From Croceicoccus naphthovorans (GTDB taxonomy: Bacteria > Pseudomonadota > Alphaproteobacteria > Sphingomonadales > Sphingomonadaceae): DNA of 64,000 bases. Below the pieces are notes generated by a model. The model saw only the letters and a list, made by a program, of their open reading frames with translations. It was not told the DNA's origin and searched no databases. A program made the translations under genes and the position numbers. This document shows positions 52,096 through 59,912 of the stretch, in pieces; the first letter of the stretch is position 1, and each line of letters starts with the position of its first letter. The stretch is from assembly GCF_001028705.1 (NCBI RefSeq), contig NZ_CP011770.1, positions 685,501 through 749,500 on the forward strand, written 5' to 3'.

Positions 52096-52166
52096 CTTGT
52101 TCTCCTGTAGTCACGCAATTGCGCGTCGGTGCCGCAAGGCACGCGGTTGGCTTCAGGTGCAGCGGA

Positions 52167-53498
52167 TTACTGCATCCAGACGCGGGGACGACCCTGCGCA
52201 CCCAGCATCAGTTCGGTTAGCGCCCAGACCAGCGCATCGGCCCTGTCGGGCGAACGTCCGGGGCCGTTGTATTCGCCGCCGATGCTAAGTCCGGCAAGCT
52301 CGTCCTCCAGTTCGGGGAAAGCCCCGACATGCAGGACGCGTCCCGCTTCGTAGAGCGCGGCGACCGGTTCGGCCCGCGCGACCTTGCCACGGCTGGCGTG
52401 TACCAGCCTGACCGGCAAGTTCACGTCGACTGCGCGCAGGACGGATTCCACCATCGCACCGCCCTGGTTCGCCTCGGCAACGATTCGATCCGCATGCCAG
52501 GCCGCCGCAGCGGCAGCCGCCGCGCGGGCCCAGCGTTCCGGCGTCGGTTTCGTGACCGAGCAATCCGCCATGACCCGTGCCACGCCATCCGACCCAAGCG
52601 CCGCGACGACGATCCCGCAGGCATCGCCCCGCGCGCTGGCAGGGGGATCGACGCCGACGACCACACGGCTGAGATCGCCGCCCTCGTCCTTGGCGCGGCA
52701 CCTCTCGATCAGGCTGCGCGTCCATAGCGCGCCGTCGACATCCAACAGCAATTCTCCGTCCAGTTCCTGACGCCCGAGCGCAGTGCCGCCATAGTCGCGC
52801 TCCATATCGTGCAGGAACCGCGTGGGCAGGTTGCTGGCGTTGTCCTTGCTCTGACCACGCACGATGACTGTTTTACCGTCAGCATCACCTGCCATCAGTT
52901 TGCGCATCAGCGGCACTGCGCGCGGCGTCGTCGTGACGAGCACGCGCGGCATTTCGCCAAGGCGCAGGCCCATCAGCATATTGTCCCACGCCTTGCCCGC
53001 GCGTTCGCCCGCTACTTCCCATTTCGCGGCTTCATCGCACCACGCGTGGCTATGTTGCGGCCCCCGCAAACTGTCCGGCTCACTGGCCGAATAGAGCGTT
53101 GCGCTTGCTCCGTTCGGAAAGGTAAGGCGGCGTAACGACGGTTCGTAGCGCGGCTTGTTGCGCGGCGGGCAACAGGCGAGGATGCCACTCTCGCCCTCGA
53201 CCATGACCGCCCGCGTTTCGGCCAACGATGCGCCGATCAGCGCGATCCGCGCATTCGGATCGCTGCGCGCAATGTGCCGCACCCATTCCGAACCCGCCCT
53301 CGTTTTGCCGAAACCGCGACCGGCGCAGATCAGCCAAACCCGCCAGTCCCCCGGTGGCGGCAGTTGCCGCGTTCGTGCCCAAAGCTCCCAATGATAACGA
53401 AGTCCGTCGCGCTCTGCCTTGCTGAAGCCTGCCAGTATCGCACTGCGCTCCACTTCGCCCAGCGCCATCAGCCAGGCAAGCCGTGCGTCGGTCGTCAC
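52167..53498 (-). CDS. GTA large terminase subunit (gp2-like)
   Basis: A 443-residue terminase ATPase-nuclease. Walker A is LICAGRGFGKTRAGSEW (about 56-72), Walker B is in HSHAWCDEAAKWE, and the C-terminal RNase H-like nuclease has acids in VVVGVDPPASARGD, DRIVAEANQGG and SPDRADALVWALTELML. It cuts and packs DNA; in GTAs packaging is random headful. Its ATG overlaps the small terminase stop by four bases. Confidence 0.94.
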   Translation of the reverse strand: MTTDARLAWLMALGEVERSAILAGFSKAERDGLRYHWELWARTRQLPPPGDWRVWLICAGRGFGKTRAGSEWVRHIARSDPNARIALIGASLAETRAVMVEGESGILACCPPRNKPRYEPSLRRLTFPNGASATLYSASEPDSLRGPQHSHAWCDEAAKWEVAGERAGKAWDNMLMGLRLGEMPRVLVTTTPRAVPLMRKLMAGDADGKTVIVRGQSKDNASNLPTRFLHDMERDYGGTALGRQELDGELLLDVDGALWTRSLIERCRAKDEGGDLSRVVVGVDPPASARGDACGIVVAALGSDGVARVMADCSVTKPTPERWARAAAAAAAAWHADRIVAEANQGGAMVESVLRAVDVNLPVRLVHASRGKVARAEPVAALYEAGRVLHVGAFPELEDELAGLSIGGEYNGPGRSPDRADALVWALTELMLGAQGRPRVWMQ

Positions 53499-54001
53499 GT
53501 CTGTTCGCCGGGTTCGTGTTCGTCGTCGTTACTCGAGTCTGTCGGCGCGGGCAGGACCGGTGGTGCTTCCTCTTCAGCGGCGCGCATCCGTTCGCGCATC
53601 CGGTCGAGCTTGTCATTGATCGAGGCGATAACCTCGTCCTCGCTAAGCTGCTGCTGATCGGCGCGCATCTGGCTGACCGTCGCGCGGTGGGCCGACAGCA
53701 GACGAAAAGAGGTGGCGTTGTCGTATTTGCGCTTGCGCTTCGCAGTCGGGCTGTCGTTATCACCCATCCGCAAGCGGCGGAGCAGATCCAGCTCCAGAAG
53801 ATCGTACCCTTCGCAAAGCGCTTCGAACCAGGCCTGCGCGAATTCGGGATCGTTGCGGCGCGCTCGATAGATCGTTCCCGGCTTTATCTTCGCTGCCCGC
53901 GCAGCGCCGGAAACATTCGACGTCTGGGCAAGATGTTCAAGAAACACCTCACGCCAGTTGTCGGGCGGGGGCATGTCGTCCTGCGAGCGACCCTTCGCCA
54001 T
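53495..54001 (-). CDS. Small terminase-like protein (GTA gp1 position)
   Basis: A 168-residue protein at the head of the cluster. A helix-turn-helix-like segment is visible in FLEHLAQTSNVSGAARAAKIKPGTIYRARRNDPEFAQAW (residues 20-60), followed by LYELDLLRRLRMGD-type helices and a charged, coiled C-terminal half. GTA small terminases have weak or lost sequence specificity. GGGAGGTAAGC gives a strong ribosome-binding site just before ATG 54001. Expected to work with the large terminase in starting packaging. Confidence 0.87.
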   Translation of the reverse strand: MAKGRSQDDMPPPDNWREVFLEHLAQTSNVSGAARAAKIKPGTIYRARRNDPEFAQAWFEALCEGYDLLELDLLRRLRMGDNDSPTAKRKRKYDNATSFRLLSAHRATVSQMRADQQQLSEDEVIASINDKLDRMRERMRAAEEEAPPVLPAPTDSSNDDEHEPGEQT

Positions 54002-54091
54002 GCTTACCTCCCTGATTTTTCGAACATGACATCGCGAGAGCGCCTCCGCCGCATCTCGGGGCGGCGACTCGCTCTATCGCGATGTTCAACT

Positions 54092-54120
54092 CGTCTAACC
54101 AAAGAGCGTGACGATGTCAA
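54092..54120 (-). promoter_or_regulatory. Probable promoter of the GTA cluster
   Basis: On the minus strand TTGACA (54120-54115) and TAGACG (54097-54092) are 17 bases apart, and transcription would start near 54085, about 85 bases before the small terminase. An AT-rich stretch with TTAACC lies just upstream (54121-54145). TTAACC is a CtrA half-site in alphaproteobacteria, but the usual TTAA-N7-TTAA spacing is not met. Confidence 0.5.
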
Positions 54121-54239
54121 TATATAATTACCAAATAGGTTAATTGTATTGGAGTTTGTGAGCGCTTGCGTAACGTCGCGACTGCAGCCACAAGCGCGGT
54201 CATTGCCCATTTCGCGTGGGCACATGAAGGGACGCATCG

Positions 54240-54878
54240 ATGCTTCGCAAGCTGTACGACTGGACGATGGAAAAGGCGCAGCACCGCCATGCCGAACGGT
54301 GGCTGGCGGGCATCTCTTTCGTCGAATCGTCGTTCTTTCCGATTCCACCGCACCCGTTGCTGGGTCTGATGTGCCTCGCCAACCCCAAGAAGGCGGTGCG
54401 CTATGCCCTGATTACGACGATCGCTTCGGTGCTGGGCGGGCTGTTCGGCTATGCGATCGGCTATTTCCTTTACGACACGATCGGGCAGTGGCTGATCGGC
54501 GCGCTCGGCTTGCAAGAGGCATTCCCAAAGGCGGCCTGTTACCTGCGCGAATTCGATGTGGAGGTCATTCTTGTTGCCGGGTCTACGCCGGTACCGTTCA
54601 AGCTGCTCACCATCACCGCCGGGTTCATCCACATGGCGTTGGTGCCGTTCATCCTTGCCAGCATTGCCGGGCGCGGCTTGATCTTCATGACGGTGGGCAT
54701 CCTGTTCCGCCTGTTCGGCGCGCCGATAAAGTCTTTCATCGACCGCTATCTCGGCTTGGTAACGACGGCGTTTATCCTACTGGTCGTGGCCGGGTTCGTG
54801 GTCTTGACGTTCCTTGGCGGGCACGGGGACGAGGCGAAGTCCGCTTGCGACCTTGCCACAACGGTCGCCGCAGCCTGA
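54240..54878 (+). CDS. YqaA/DedA-type VTT-domain membrane protein
   Basis: A 212-residue inner-membrane protein with about five membrane segments. Family marks are ERWLAGISFVESSFFPIPPHPLLGLM, TIASVLGGLFGYAIGYFLYDTIGQWL and FDVEVILVAGSTPVPFKLLTITAGF, typical of YqaA/SNARE-associated (VTT) proteins. Such proteins are linked to lipid scrambling or transport. It is divergent from the GTA cluster across a 238-base region that holds the GTA promoter and no other gene. Confidence 0.9.
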   Translation: MLRKLYDWTMEKAQHRHAERWLAGISFVESSFFPIPPHPLLGLMCLANPKKAVRYALITTIASVLGGLFGYAIGYFLYDTIGQWLIGALGLQEAFPKAACYLREFDVEVILVAGSTPVPFKLLTITAGFIHMALVPFILASIAGRGLIFMTVGILFRLFGAPIKSFIDRYLGLVTTAFILLVVAGFVVLTFLGGHGDEAKSACDLATTVAAA

Positions 54879-54968
54879 TTGCTGCGCCGCACAATTTTCA
54901 TTGACGAAAGCGTTTCTTTACCGAATTATGGCACTGTCATTGAGTGAAGGCAGCGCTTCGGAGGAGCG

Positions 54969-55238
54969 ATGGCGGACAGTGATTTTCAGTTGCAGATGCA
55001 AGGGTACGGTCTGACGACCGTTATGGTGCATTTCTGGATGCCCGATCACCGGTCGCTGCTTCAGCAATTCCTATTTCAGCAGTACGATGTCGCCCCGCGC
55101 TATCCGCGGTTAAGCCAATTCCTGGATTTCTGGCGCACCGATATCGAGGCGGTTCTTCATTCCGTCAGCGTCGCGCACAACCAGCTCATCGGACCGACCG
55201 AGTGGCACGCCGTCGATGGGGTTATCACGATCAACTAA
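54969..55238 (+). CDS. Usg family protein
   Basis: An 89-residue protein matching the Usg family: LTTVMVHFWMPDHRSLLQQFLFQQYDVAPRYPRLSQFLDFW, and AVLHSVSVAHNQLIGPTEW. The family is alphaproteobacterial and its role is not known. GGAGG lies before the start. Its stop overlaps the stop of the convergent TPR gene at 55235-55238. Confidence 0.9.
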   Translation: MADSDFQLQMQGYGLTTVMVHFWMPDHRSLLQQFLFQQYDVAPRYPRLSQFLDFWRTDIEAVLHSVSVAHNQLIGPTEWHAVDGVITIN

Positions 55239-56845
55239 CCACCCAAATCAGCCAGCAATTCGGTTGCGACCGGATCGAGCGGTCGGATTTCCAGCGTTTT
55301 CCTCGCCTCTCGGATTGCGCCATCACTGTCGCCCGCCGCCTGCAAGGCAAGCGCCAGATCGCGCCGCACCGGATACCAAAACGCGGGCGGGTCGCTGAAC
55401 TGGCTGAAGTCCTCGGTCTCTTCGACTATCGCAGCTTCGGCAAAGGCCGCCGCCGCGTCGCGATAACGGCCCTCCAACATGGCAAGTCGCCCCATCAGCA
55501 CCGCCCGCGTAATGGTCAACATCTGCTCTGGTGCAGACAACTCTTCATCGCTCTCACGCTCTTTCACGATCGGAGGAATTGCGGCGATCTCGGTCCGCAT
55601 CCCAGCAAGGTCGTTCAAAAACGCATAAGCCTCGCCTCGCGCATAGTGGCGGGCGGCGGCCAGATATGGCAGTTTTGGCTCCGGCAAGGAGAGAACGACC
55701 TTGGGGTCTTCAAACCGGCCCAGCGCGAAATAGCCTGCGGCCGAGAGCAATTGACGCACAGGGCTGCCCTTTTCCTGCCCCTGCGAATACTCGACAAGCG
55801 GGCGGCCCAGCATCAGCGCGGTGCGCGAATCCCCGGCCATCATTGCGCCGCCCAGCCCGAAGATCACGTTGTGGGCGTGATAGGGGATGGTCCAGACCCC
55901 GCCCTCGGTATCGGGCGGCAGGGTCATCGCCTGATGTTCCCCAATCATAACCGCGCGGCGATTGGCGTCGGCGGCGTCCTGATAACGCCCGATCCAATAC
56001 CACGTGTGCGACGGCATATGGACCAGGTGACTTGCGTTCAGGCGCATCGCATCCAGCCGGTCGGCATAGGGTGCGGCCAGTTCGGGCGTGCCTGCAATTT
56101 CGGTGGCGTGGATATAGAAGTGGATTGCCCCGGTATCGTCCGGGTTGCGCGCCAGCACAGGCTCGATCAGCGCGATCGGCTGGCTCATGTCGGGATCGTC
56201 CCAATCGGTCGCGACCATCAGGGCATCGGCGGCCAGAACCTGCAGCGTATCGCGATCCGGCCAGCGCGCGGCCAGCGCGGTCATCGCTTGGGCATAGGCC
56301 TTGTCGCGCTGCTCGACGTCGCCTTTGGGCTTGAACCGCATGGCCAGCGTATCGAGCATCGCGGCCTCAAACGCATCGCCGCCCGATTTGGCAAGCTTTT
56401 GCCCTTCGACCACCTCTGCATAGGCAGCAACACGCGCATCCGCATCGCGCCCATAATTCAGCGTCGGCCCCAGCGAAAGCGCGTGACCCCACCGACACAT
56501 CGCGCAGGCCGGATCGAGTCGAACCGCCTCAGCCATCGCCGCCGTGGCTTCGTCGTGCGAGAACGCCATGTAGAGCGCCATGCCGTTGTCGAAGAAGGCC
56601 TGCGCCTCGGGCACCTCGGTCGCGATCGGGAAGCCGCCGTTTCCGACATGCGGGAGCAAGTCAGGCGGGCCGTCGGCCCGTTCCCCATGCATTGCATGAC
56701 CAGCACTCGGTTCTTCGGACGCGCTAACGCCTGCTTCGGAATGCGATCCATCGGGCACGGTTCCCGCGCCGTCACTTTCCTGCGCGAAAGCTGGCGCGCC
56801 GATCAGCGCGAGCGAAATGGCAGTTATGAACGAAACGTACCGCAT
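55235..56845 (-). CDS. Secreted tetratricopeptide-repeat protein
   Basis: A 536-residue protein with signal peptide MRYVSFITAISLALIGAPAFA, a His/Ser-rich stretch (about 25-60), and TPR-like helical repeats over the rest. Visible are AFFDNGMALYMAFSHDEATAAMAEAVRLDPACAMCRWGHAL and three similar histidine sites, IHFYIHATEI, HLVHMPSHTWYWIGRY and YHAHNVIFG, which could hold metal. I do not recognise a named enzyme family. Start at 56845 gives the signal peptide; Met 56857 is the alternative. It is alone on its strand, between usg and the sphingolipid pair. Confidence 0.75.
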   Translation of the reverse strand: MRYVSFITAISLALIGAPAFAQESDGAGTVPDGSHSEAGVSASEEPSAGHAMHGERADGPPDLLPHVGNGGFPIATEVPEAQAFFDNGMALYMAFSHDEATAAMAEAVRLDPACAMCRWGHALSLGPTLNYGRDADARVAAYAEVVEGQKLAKSGGDAFEAAMLDTLAMRFKPKGDVEQRDKAYAQAMTALAARWPDRDTLQVLAADALMVATDWDDPDMSQPIALIEPVLARNPDDTGAIHFYIHATEIAGTPELAAPYADRLDAMRLNASHLVHMPSHTWYWIGRYQDAADANRRAVMIGEHQAMTLPPDTEGGVWTIPYHAHNVIFGLGGAMMAGDSRTALMLGRPLVEYSQGQEKGSPVRQLLSAAGYFALGRFEDPKVVLSLPEPKLPYLAAARHYARGEAYAFLNDLAGMRTEIAAIPPIVKERESDEELSAPEQMLTITRAVLMGRLAMLEGRYRDAAAAFAEAAIVEETEDFSQFSDPPAFWYPVRRDLALALQAAGDSDGAIREARKTLEIRPLDPVATELLADLGG

Positions 56846-56907
56846 GACAGCCCCCATGATGCGAGGGCCGCATTGTCAGTCCGCCAGCCCGTGAAGGCAA
56901 GCCCCGA

Positions 56908-58164
56908 TCAGATTATGCCGACGGCCTTCCCGGCGTTCTCGAACATCTGCAGGATCTGACCGACTTGTTCTTCGCTATGTTCGGCACAGAGCGAGCAGCG
57001 CAGCAGGGTCATGTTCGCAGGCGTTGCGGGCGGGCGGGCCAGGTTCACGTATAGCCCTTCCTTCAGCAGCGCCTCCCACATCGCAGCACCGCGTTCCAGA
57101 TCGGGCATCAGAACCGCGATGATCGCGCTTTGCGGCGTATCGGTGCCAAGGTCGAAGCCCAGTTCCTTGAGCCCCGCGTGGAGCCGCTTGGAATTCTCCC
57201 ACAGGTGTTCGCGCTTGTTGCCAGCGTGGATCAGCTTTCGGATGGAGGTGGCGGCGGTCGCGACCACACTGGGCGGCAGGCTGGCGGTGAAGACATAAGG
57301 GCGGCAGACAAGCCGCATCACTTCGAACTTGGGGTGGTTCGACACGCAGAAGCCGCCGACGGTGCCGACCGATTTGGAGAACGTGCCGATGATGAAATCG
57401 ACATCGTCCATCACGCCCTGATCCTCGGCAACGCCGCGACCGTTGGGGCCGATGAAGCCCATCGAATGCGCTTCGTCCACCAGCACCATCGCGCCATGGC
57501 GCTTGGCAATCGCGATCATCTCCTTCAGCGGGGCGATGTCGCCCAGCATCGAGTAGACGCCCTCCAGCACGACCAGCTTGCCCGCGCCTTCCGGAATGCG
57601 CTTCAGGCGCTTTTCCATCGCCTCGAGGTCGTTGTGCTTGAACGGCACGACTTCGGCATTGCCCATCGCGCAGCCGTCCCAGATGCTGGCGTGGCTGTCG
57701 ATGTCGAGGACGATATAGTCGCCCTTGCCCGCGATCGTCGAAATGATGCCGAGGTTCGCCTGATACCCGGTCGAAAACACCATCGCGTGCTTGGTGCCGT
57801 AGAATTCGCGCAGTGCGGCCTCTACGTCCCTGTGCCCGGCATATGTGCCGTTCAGCACGCGGCTGCCGGTGGTGCCCGAACCGAAGTCGTCCAGCGCCTG
57901 CTTGCCCGCTTCGACCACGTCGGGATCGAAGGTCATGCCCATGTAGTTATAGGTGCCAAGCAGGATCGTCTCACGCCCGTTGCACACCGCGGTGACGGGG
58001 CTGAGAACCTTTTCCATCACCAGCCCGAACGGATCTTCCAGACCGCTGTCGAGCAGGTCCTGCCGCTGTTTGATGATGCCGTCGAACTTGCTGAAAAGGT
58101 CGCCGGAGTTGTGGCCGACGGGGGGCGTTCCGGGCTTGTCCGGCGTTTCGATGCCTTCGCTCAT
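56908..58164 (-). CDS. spt: Serine palmitoyltransferase
   Basis: A 418-residue alpha-oxoamine synthase joining serine and a fatty acyl thioester to give 3-ketodihydrosphingosine, the first step of sphingolipid synthesis. PLP motifs are VFSTGYQANLGIISTIAG, VDEAHSMGFIGPNGRGVAED (Asp and His) and the Schiff-base lysine in IIGTFSKSVGTVGGF. It matches the soluble Sphingomonas enzyme. The acyl carrier protein gene lies immediately upstream (2-base gap). Start 58164 is the family start. Confidence 0.93.
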   Translation of the reverse strand: MSEGIETPDKPGTPPVGHNSGDLFSKFDGIIKQRQDLLDSGLEDPFGLVMEKVLSPVTAVCNGRETILLGTYNYMGMTFDPDVVEAGKQALDDFGSGTTGSRVLNGTYAGHRDVEAALREFYGTKHAMVFSTGYQANLGIISTIAGKGDYIVLDIDSHASIWDGCAMGNAEVVPFKHNDLEAMEKRLKRIPEGAGKLVVLEGVYSMLGDIAPLKEMIAIAKRHGAMVLVDEAHSMGFIGPNGRGVAEDQGVMDDVDFIIGTFSKSVGTVGGFCVSNHPKFEVMRLVCRPYVFTASLPPSVVATAATSIRKLIHAGNKREHLWENSKRLHAGLKELGFDLGTDTPQSAIIAVLMPDLERGAAMWEALLKEGLYVNLARPPATPANMTLLRCSLCAEHSEEQVGQILQMFENAGKAVGII

Positions 58165-58166
58165 GG

Positions 58167-58406
58167 TCAGGCGCGCAGCTTCGTTACGGCGTCGATCAGC
58201 TGGCCATAGGTTTCGATCTCGGCCTGCTGGTTCATGCTGATGATGATGTCGAATTCGTCCTCGATCGCGGCGACGAAGTCCATGACGGTCAGGCTGTCCC
58301 ATTCAAGGTCGCCCGCAAAGGTCGTGCTTTCGGTAATTGCGACGCCCTTCTTGTTGAACGGCTCGATCAGGGTGTCGATCCGGGCCTTGGTGTCGTCACG
58401 GTCCAT
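58167..58406 (-). CDS. Acyl carrier protein for sphingolipid synthesis
   Basis: A 79-residue acyl carrier protein. The phosphopantetheine serine lies in DLEWDSLTVMDFVAAIEDEFDI (DSL motif), with Trp instead of the usual Asp-Ser neighbour residue LG. In sphingolipid-making alphaproteobacteria an acyl carrier protein of this kind hands its acyl chain to serine palmitoyltransferase, and the gene order here agrees. Start at 58406 gives family length. It leads the spt operon. Confidence 0.92.
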   Translation of the reverse strand: MDRDDTKARIDTLIEPFNKKGVAITESTTFAGDLEWDSLTVMDFVAAIEDEFDIIISMNQQAEIETYGQLIDAVTKLRA

Positions 58407-58604
58407 CGGGGTGCCTTCGTCCTTCGCGAAACTGGCGATATTGCTGTTGCGGGGCAAAGCGGGGTGGGGCGGCGCTGTCAAGTTTTGCGGGGTAGGGGGC
58501 CTGTGCATGACGGCGGATTGTGGACCGCGCGCATCGGTTTCGTACGCTTGTCAGCGGCTGGGCAACGTGTCATCCCGTTCGGGTGACTGGTGGGGGCTGA
58601 AGAT

Positions 58605-59162
58605 ATGGAAGATCGGGGGGTGAACGCGGGTGAGGCTGCTCCGACCGAGCGCCATTTTTCACCACAGGCGATCCACCTTGTCCGCACGTCGCAAACCAAC
58701 AATCTCGCGCTCTCGCAGATGGCGGACCAGAAGGCCTCGATCCTGATGGGTGCGACATTCGTGGTATTTACCATCGCGGTTGGACAGGCGGGGCGCGGCG
58801 TGCTGCCGATTTCGCTGACGATCCTTGCAATCTTCGCTTTCGCCTCGGCGATCTGCGCGGTGATGGCCGTGCTGCCGTCGACGCGGGGCAAGCACCAGCG
58901 GCCGGATGCCCATACCAACGACCTGTTTTTCGGGAATTTCTCGGGCCTGTCGGAGGACGAGTGGACCGAGCGGATGCTCGACCGGCTGGCCACGGACGAG
59001 ACGGTTTATCGCACGATGCTGCGCGATATTCACCAGAACGGGCAGGTTTTGCAACGCAAGAAGTATCGGTTTCTGGGCTATGCCTATCGCCTGTTCATTG
59101 GCGGGCTTTGCACCACGTCTGCGGTGTTCGTATTGGAACGGTTCGTTCTGGGGTCGGGCTGA
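58605..59162 (+). CDS. Pycsar effector-like membrane protein (DUF5706/PycTM type), no cyclase nearby
   Basis: A 185-residue protein. The N-terminal block IHLVRTSQTNNLALSQMADQKASILMGATF (about 23-52) matches the Pycsar TM effector (DUF5706) group, followed by two membrane segments (VVFTIAVGQAG and SLTILAIFAFASAICAVMAVL), a soluble helical region, and a third hydrophobic stretch near the C-terminus (AYRLFIGGLCTTSAVFVL). In Pycsar defence such proteins open the membrane when a cyclic pyrimidine nucleotide binds. No cyclase gene is next to it; both neighbours are core genes. Start at ATG 58605 after GGGGG. Role may be other than defence. Confidence 0.7.
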   Translation: MEDRGVNAGEAAPTERHFSPQAIHLVRTSQTNNLALSQMADQKASILMGATFVVFTIAVGQAGRGVLPISLTILAIFAFASAICAVMAVLPSTRGKHQRPDAHTNDLFFGNFSGLSEDEWTERMLDRLATDETVYRTMLRDIHQNGQVLQRKKYRFLGYAYRLFIGGLCTTSAVFVLERFVLGSG

Positions 59163-59165
59163 CGA

Positions 59166-59546
59166 TCAGGCTGCGGCGCGGCGATCTAGCAGCGCGTTGA
59201 CCGCTGCCATGAACGGCTGGATCGACACCGGCTTGGACAGGTACCCCTCTGCCCCGGCGTCGCGAATCCGTTCCTCGTCACCTTTGCCCGCATAGGCGGT
59301 GACCGCAAGGATCGGGATATGCCGCAGCAGGTCGTTGCCCTTCATCGCTTCGATCAGCGAAAGGCCCGAAACGTGCGGCAGCTGAATGTCCATGACGACG
59401 ACTTGCGGATCGAAGCGCAGGGCGATTTCGATGAATTCGCGGCCGTCGGAGCAGGGTTCCACAACGAGCCCGTTGGCGCGCAGCAGGTCGCAAAAAAGCT
59501 TCCGATTGAGATCGTTGTCCTCGACAACGAGCACACGTTCAGTCAC
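59166..59546 (-). CDS. divK: Single-domain response regulator DivK
   Basis: A 126-residue stand-alone receiver domain close to Caulobacter DivK. The acidic pocket is VEDNDLNRKLF, phosphoryl Asp in VVVMDIQLPHVSGL (about 53), Thr in LAVTAYAGKGDEERIRDAG, and Lys in GYLSKPVS. DivK controls the CckA-CtrA pathway of the alphaproteobacterial cell cycle; in Caulobacter it is beside pleD, which is not here. Start is family-like. Divergent from the DUF3572 gene with about 60 bases between. Confidence 0.92.
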   Translation of the reverse strand: MTERVLVVEDNDLNRKLFCDLLRANGLVVEPCSDGREFIEIALRFDPQVVVMDIQLPHVSGLSLIEAMKGNDLLRHIPILAVTAYAGKGDEERIRDAGAEGYLSKPVSIQPFMAAVNALLDRRAAA

Positions 59547-59606
59547 TGCAATCTACCCCCTGGCGTGGTCTTCCCGTTACCCCGCCAATTGCAATTGGGT
59601 ATAAAG

Positions 59607-59912
59607 TTGGTTTCAGATTTGACAACAGGCTTCGCTAATTCGCCCGAACCGGACGATGCCACTGTGGCATTGATGGCACTGTCGTGGATCCTGCAAGATC
59701 AATCGCTTGCGGATCGGTTTCTGGCGCTGACCGGCTTTTCGCCCCACTCGCTTCGAACCGGAATCGGCACCCGAGAAGTACAGGGGGCGGTGCTCGATTT
59801 CCTTGCCGGGAATGAGGGCGACCTGATTGCCGCCGCCGATACGTTGGGCCTTGCGCCAGAGCGGATCGTGGCGGCCCGCGACAACCTTTTCGGCAGGAAT
59901 GAATGGCTATGA
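59607..59912 (+). CDS. DUF3572 family protein
   Basis: About 101 residues of the DUF3572 family: SPEPDDATVALMALSWILQDQSLADRFLALTGFSPHSLR, then VLDFLAGNEGDLIAAADTLGLAPERIVAARDNL. The family occurs across alphaproteobacteria, often near divK, and its function is unknown. Start is uncertain: TTG at 59607 keeps the conserved SPEPDD part; GTG 59664 and ATG 59673 would cut into it. The next gene overlaps its last ten bases. Confidence 0.78.
   Translation: MVSDLTTGFANSPEPDDATVALMALSWILQDQSLADRFLALTGFSPHSLRTGIGTREVQGAVLDFLAGNEGDLIAAADTLGLAPERIVAARDNLFGRNEWL

Larger units (their letters stand above)
39757..54001 (-). mobile_element. Gene transfer agent (RcGTA-like) structural cluster
   Basis: Eighteen genes on one strand encode a complete phage-like head and tail in the Rhodobacter GTA order: small terminase, large terminase, portal, DUF6127, prohead protease, capsid, adaptor, stopper, tail terminator, tail tube, two chaperones, tape measure, DUF2460, DUF2163, NlpC peptidase, last tail protein, DUF2793. 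No integrase, repressor, DNA polymerase, lysis gene, attachment site or tRNA target is present, and base composition matches its surroundings, so it reads as a domesticated GTA rather than an integrated prophage. Whether it makes particles cannot be judged from sequence. Confidence 0.9.

Noticed and set aside
39757..54001. Integrated prophage instead of GTA
   Set aside because: No integrase, attachment repeat, repressor, replication or lysis gene, and the gene order is that of GTAs.
54121..54145. Full CtrA box (TTAA-N7-TTAA) before the GTA operon
   Set aside because: Only one TTAACC half-site is present; the second half is TAAT with wrong spacing.
55202..56959. A 585-codon open frame on the plus strand opposite the TPR gene
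   Set aside because: It is rich in Arg, Gly and His with no domain, and the opposite strand has a signal peptide and helical repeats, so it is a shadow.
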